Below are positions 8,855 to 11,260 of a stretch of 11,260 nucleotides of DNA, one piece after another (the stretch's first letter is position 1; each line of letters begins with the position of its first letter). The DNA is from an uncultured Acidobacteriota bacterium (GTDB lineage Bacteria; Acidobacteriota; Blastocatellia; RBC074): contig CALBSU010000875.1 of the NCBI GenBank assembly GCA_937967285.1, positions 1 through 11,260 of the forward strand, read 5' to 3'. Made by a program: the position numbers and the translations under genes. Below the pieces are notes generated by a model. The model had not been told where the DNA came from, made no database searches, and was given only the letters and a program-made list of their open reading frames with translations.

Positions 8855-11260
8855 ATGCAGAAACTGATTCAGGATTTGCGTTTCGGAATGCGGACCCTGC
8901 TCAAAAAACCAGGCTTCACGCTGGTTGTCATCCTGACGATAGCGCTGGGCATCGGAGCGAACACAGCGATCTTCAGCGTCGTGCAGGGAGTCATGTTGAG
9001 CGGTTTGTCGTATCGCGAGCCGGACCGGCTGGTTGCGGTCTTCGGCAGCAATCCCGGCCGCGATTTCTTCAATTCCGATACATCCATGCATGACTTCATC
9101 GACTGGAGGGATCGGAACAGGTCTTTTTCGTACATGGCGGCCTTCGATCCGGGCAGCGTCAATCTGTCGACGTCCGGGCAGGCGCCCCAGCGAATCGACT
9201 ATACCCAGGTCTCGGGCGACTTCTTTTCGGCGCTTGGCGTAGAGCCGGTCATTGGGAGAGCGATTCATCGGGAGGATGACAAGCCGGGTCGCGGTGATGT
9301 GGTAGTCCTGAGCAACTGGTTCTGGCAGAACTATTTTGCCGGCGACCGGACCGTCACGGGCCGGAAGGTGCTTCTGGACGGCGCTCCGCACATCGTTATC
9401 GGCGTCATGCCCGAGAATGTCGATTTCCCGTCGAGACAGGTTGCATTGTGGAAGCCCATTGCGAGAACTCCTGAGTCGACCGGCGATCGGGGAGGCCGAT
9501 GGTTGAATGTCATCGGGCGTCTCAAGGAGGGGATCTCGATCGATGCGGCACAGTCCGACTTGCGCCTGGTAGCCGCGAATCTGGCCGGACAATATCCCGA
9601 CACAAATCGAGGCTGGACAGTCGATCTGATCAATCTGCAGGCCAGCCAGTCGGAAGAGTTCCGGCCGGCGCTGATCATGCTCTGGTCGGCGGTCGGACTG
9701 GTTCTGCTCATCGCATGTGCCAATGTCGGGAATCTGATGCTTGCAAAAGGCTTCTCGAGGGAGAGGGAGATCGCCATCAGGGCCGCGCTCGGAGCGGGCC
9801 GGCAGCGCATAATTCGCCAGTTATTGACTGAAAGCCTCCTGCTTTCGACGCTCGGCGGAATGGCCGGCATCTTTCTGGGATGGTGGGGAATCGAATTGCT
9901 GGTCACTCTGATTCCGTACCAGTTTCAGAATCGTGTCGGTATAGACCGTTATGTGCTCGGCTATTCGATCGGTATCTCGCTTCTGACCGGCGTCGTATTC
10001 GGCCTGCTGCCCGCGATCAAGGCGTCCGGAGTCAGCCTGGCAGGATCCCTGACCGACGGAAGACAGTCAGGCGCTACCGGCTCTCGTTCCCGTTCACGTC
10101 GGCTGCTGGTCATCGGGGAAGTTGCCGTAACGCTGATCCTGCTGGTGACGGCGTTGCTGTTGATCCGCAGTTTCGCTGAAGTCTCGAAGGTCGATACGGG
10201 TTTCAATCCTGATCGAATGCTCACGGCGCGAATCGCCCCGCCGTATGCGCAGCCGGAGTCCGGCGAAGCAGATGAAGCGTATTTCGGGAGGATTTCAGCC
10301 GAACGCCGAAGAATGTTCGAATTCTATCGACAACTCGTCGAACGAATCAGCGCCATTCCCGAAGTCGAAGCGGCCGGCGTCATAAACCGCCCTCCGCTGG
10401 CCGGAAACTGGTGGGGGCTGGACCTGACCAAAGCCGGCGCCGACGCGCGGGACGAAAGCTCGCGGATGTTCACTCTGGCGAGGGTGGTCGATCCCGGGTT
10501 CTTCAAAGCTCTCGGCGTTCCGCTTATTCAGGGCAGATTTCTGTCCGATCTCGATAACAACACGTCGCAGAAAGTGGCGGTCATCAACCGCGTGATGGCC
10601 GACCGGTACTGGCCTGATGAGAATCCGGTGGGACAGAGCGTCAGATTTCATGAAAGATTCGATCCGGTAACGATCGTCGGCATCGTCGGCGATGTGAGAT
10701 ACAGCGGCATCGAGGTCGAACCCGATCCCGCTTTTTATGTTCCTTTCGATCAGGCCGTCTTCGGCCACTTCGGCGATTGGGGAATGACGCTCATAGTCAG
10801 GACGAAATCTGAGCCGCTGGCCAGTGTCGGGACCATCCGCGATATCGTGGCCGATCTCGACAGCAATCTTCCACTCTATGACGTCGCCACGATGGATCAG
10901 GTCGTCGATGAGACGATGCAGCAGAGAAGGTCGAACCTGACTCTGCTTGGGATTCTAGCCGGGCTTGCACTGATACTGGCGCTGGGCGGGATTTACAGCG
11001 TCATGTCGTATGCGGTCAACAATCGAAAACAGGAGTTCGGAGTCAGACTGGCTCTCGGCGCAAAGCCGCGGGACATTTCATTGATGGTGATCCGCGAGGC
11101 TTTGATAACTTCACTTGCCGGGATAGGGCTGGGATTGGGTGCGACATTCGCGGTTATGCGATATGTTTCCAGCCAGCTTTACGGCGTGACGGAGTACGAT
11201 CCGGTCTCGCTGTTTCTCGCATCAATAATCATGCTTCTGGTTTCACTGCTGGCCGGTTGG
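8855..11260 (+). CDS. ADOP-type (MacB/FtsX-like) ABC transporter permease, second of the pair, cut by the window edge
   Basis: I read this frame open without a stop for 802 codons to the last base of the window. By comparison with its neighbour, only some 20-30 residues are missing. The architecture repeats that of the upstream gene: [20 protein letters not shown] (18-37) as first TM, a periplasmic core domain, FtsX-like TMs from about residue 276, the coupling motif [12 protein letters not shown], and a Ser/Arg-rich linker ([12 protein letters not shown]). A second TM and periplasmic domain follow, then three C-terminal TMs starting with [19 protein letters not shown]. The second coupling motif is [12 protein letters not shown]. 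It differs clearly in sequence from the first permease, so the duplication is not recent. The two may form a heterodimer or be serial paralogues. No ATPase gene lies within the window, though one could lie beyond the edge. Confidence 0.9.
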   Translation, partial: MQKLIQDLRFGMRTLLKKPGFTLVVILTIALGIGANTAIFSVVQGVMLSGLSYREPDRLVAVFGSNPGRDFFNSDTSMHDFIDWRDRNRSFSYMAAFDPGSVNLSTSGQAPQRIDYTQVSGDFFSALGVEPVIGRAIHREDDKPGRGDVVVLSNWFWQNYFAGDRTVTGRKVLLDGAPHIVIGVMPENVDFPSRQVALWKPIARTPESTGDRGGRWLNVIGRLKEGISIDAAQSDLRLVAANLAGQYPDTNRGWTVDLINLQASQSEEFRPALIMLWSAVGLVLLIACANVGNLMLAKGFSREREIAIRAALGAGRQRIIRQLLTESLLLSTLGGMAGIFLGWWGIELLVTLIPYQFQNRVGIDRYVLGYSIGISLLTGVVFGLLPAIKASGVSLAGSLTDGRQSGATGSRSRSRRLLVIGEVAVTLILLVTALLLIRSFAEVSKVDTGFNPDRMLTARIAPPYAQPESGEADEAYFGRISAERRRMFEFYRQLVERISAIPEVEAAGVINRPPLAGNWWGLDLTKAGADARDESSRMFTLARVVDPGFFKALGVPLIQGRFLSDLDNNTSQKVAVINRVMADRYWPDENPVGQSVRFHERFDPVTIVGIVGDVRYSGIEVEPDPAFYVPFDQAVFGHFGDWGMTLIVRTKSEPLASVGTIRDIVADLDSNLPLYDVATMDQVVDETMQQRRSNLTLLGILAGLALILALGGIYSVMSYAVNNRKQEFGVRLALGAKPRDISLMVIREALITSLAGIGLGLGATFAVMRYVSSQLYGVTEYDPVSLFLASIIMLLVSLLAGW

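Noticed and set aside
8827..9093. ATG overlapping the first permease stop (ATGA) as a translationally coupled start
   Set aside because: This ATG is out of frame with the second permease and its product has no recognisable domain; the ATG at 8855 with GGGAGA gives the correct protein.

Overview
The window is 11,260 bases of GC-rich bacterial DNA (roughly 58-60% GC by eye) carrying seven genes. The best pointer to the host is the tandem pair of large permeases at the right end. They match the ADOP type (acidobacterial duplicated orphan permease), which forms big paralogous families in Acidobacteriota and lacks a neighbouring ABC ATPase. A Tat-exported Gfo/Idh/MocA protein fits the same group. 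The host is therefore probably an acidobacterium; this is inference, as no rRNA or other marker gene is present.

Layout, left to right. A HAD-superfamily phosphatase (14-838, minus) is divergent from a Tat-signal Gfo/Idh/MocA oxidoreductase (1322-2839, plus). The 483-base gap between them holds a 96-base inverted repeat with 33-nt arms. The oxidoreductase converges on a Ppx/GppA-type phosphatase with a C-terminal HD domain (2891-4477, minus), and a perfect 21-bp hairpin lies at the junction and contains the ppx stop codon. The ppx gene is divergent from an ornithine cyclodeaminase/mu-crystallin family gene (4566-5552, plus, TTG start). That gene meets, tail to tail with a 2-base gap, a small lysophospholipid acyltransferase-like gene (5555-6157, minus). 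Divergent from the acyltransferase are two ADOP-type permeases in one probable operon (6368-8830, and 8855 to the right edge, where the second is cut).

How the genes relate. Only the two permeases look like a functional unit. The other five alternate in strand and belong to unrelated household functions: phosphate ester hydrolysis, sugar-type redox chemistry, polyphosphate/(p)ppGpp metabolism, amino/imino acid redox and phospholipid synthesis. I see no phage, transposase, CRISPR, defence island, tRNA or rRNA gene.

The most unusual material lies between the genes. Three separate gene boundaries carry degenerate 7-base tandem repeats with different unit sequences. The long inverted repeat near 1.18 kb looks like a non-coding palindromic element. 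GATC is strongly over-represented (22 sites in the first 1,000 bases against about 4 expected). I do not see a convincing new multi-gene system; the candidates worth a second look are these repeats.
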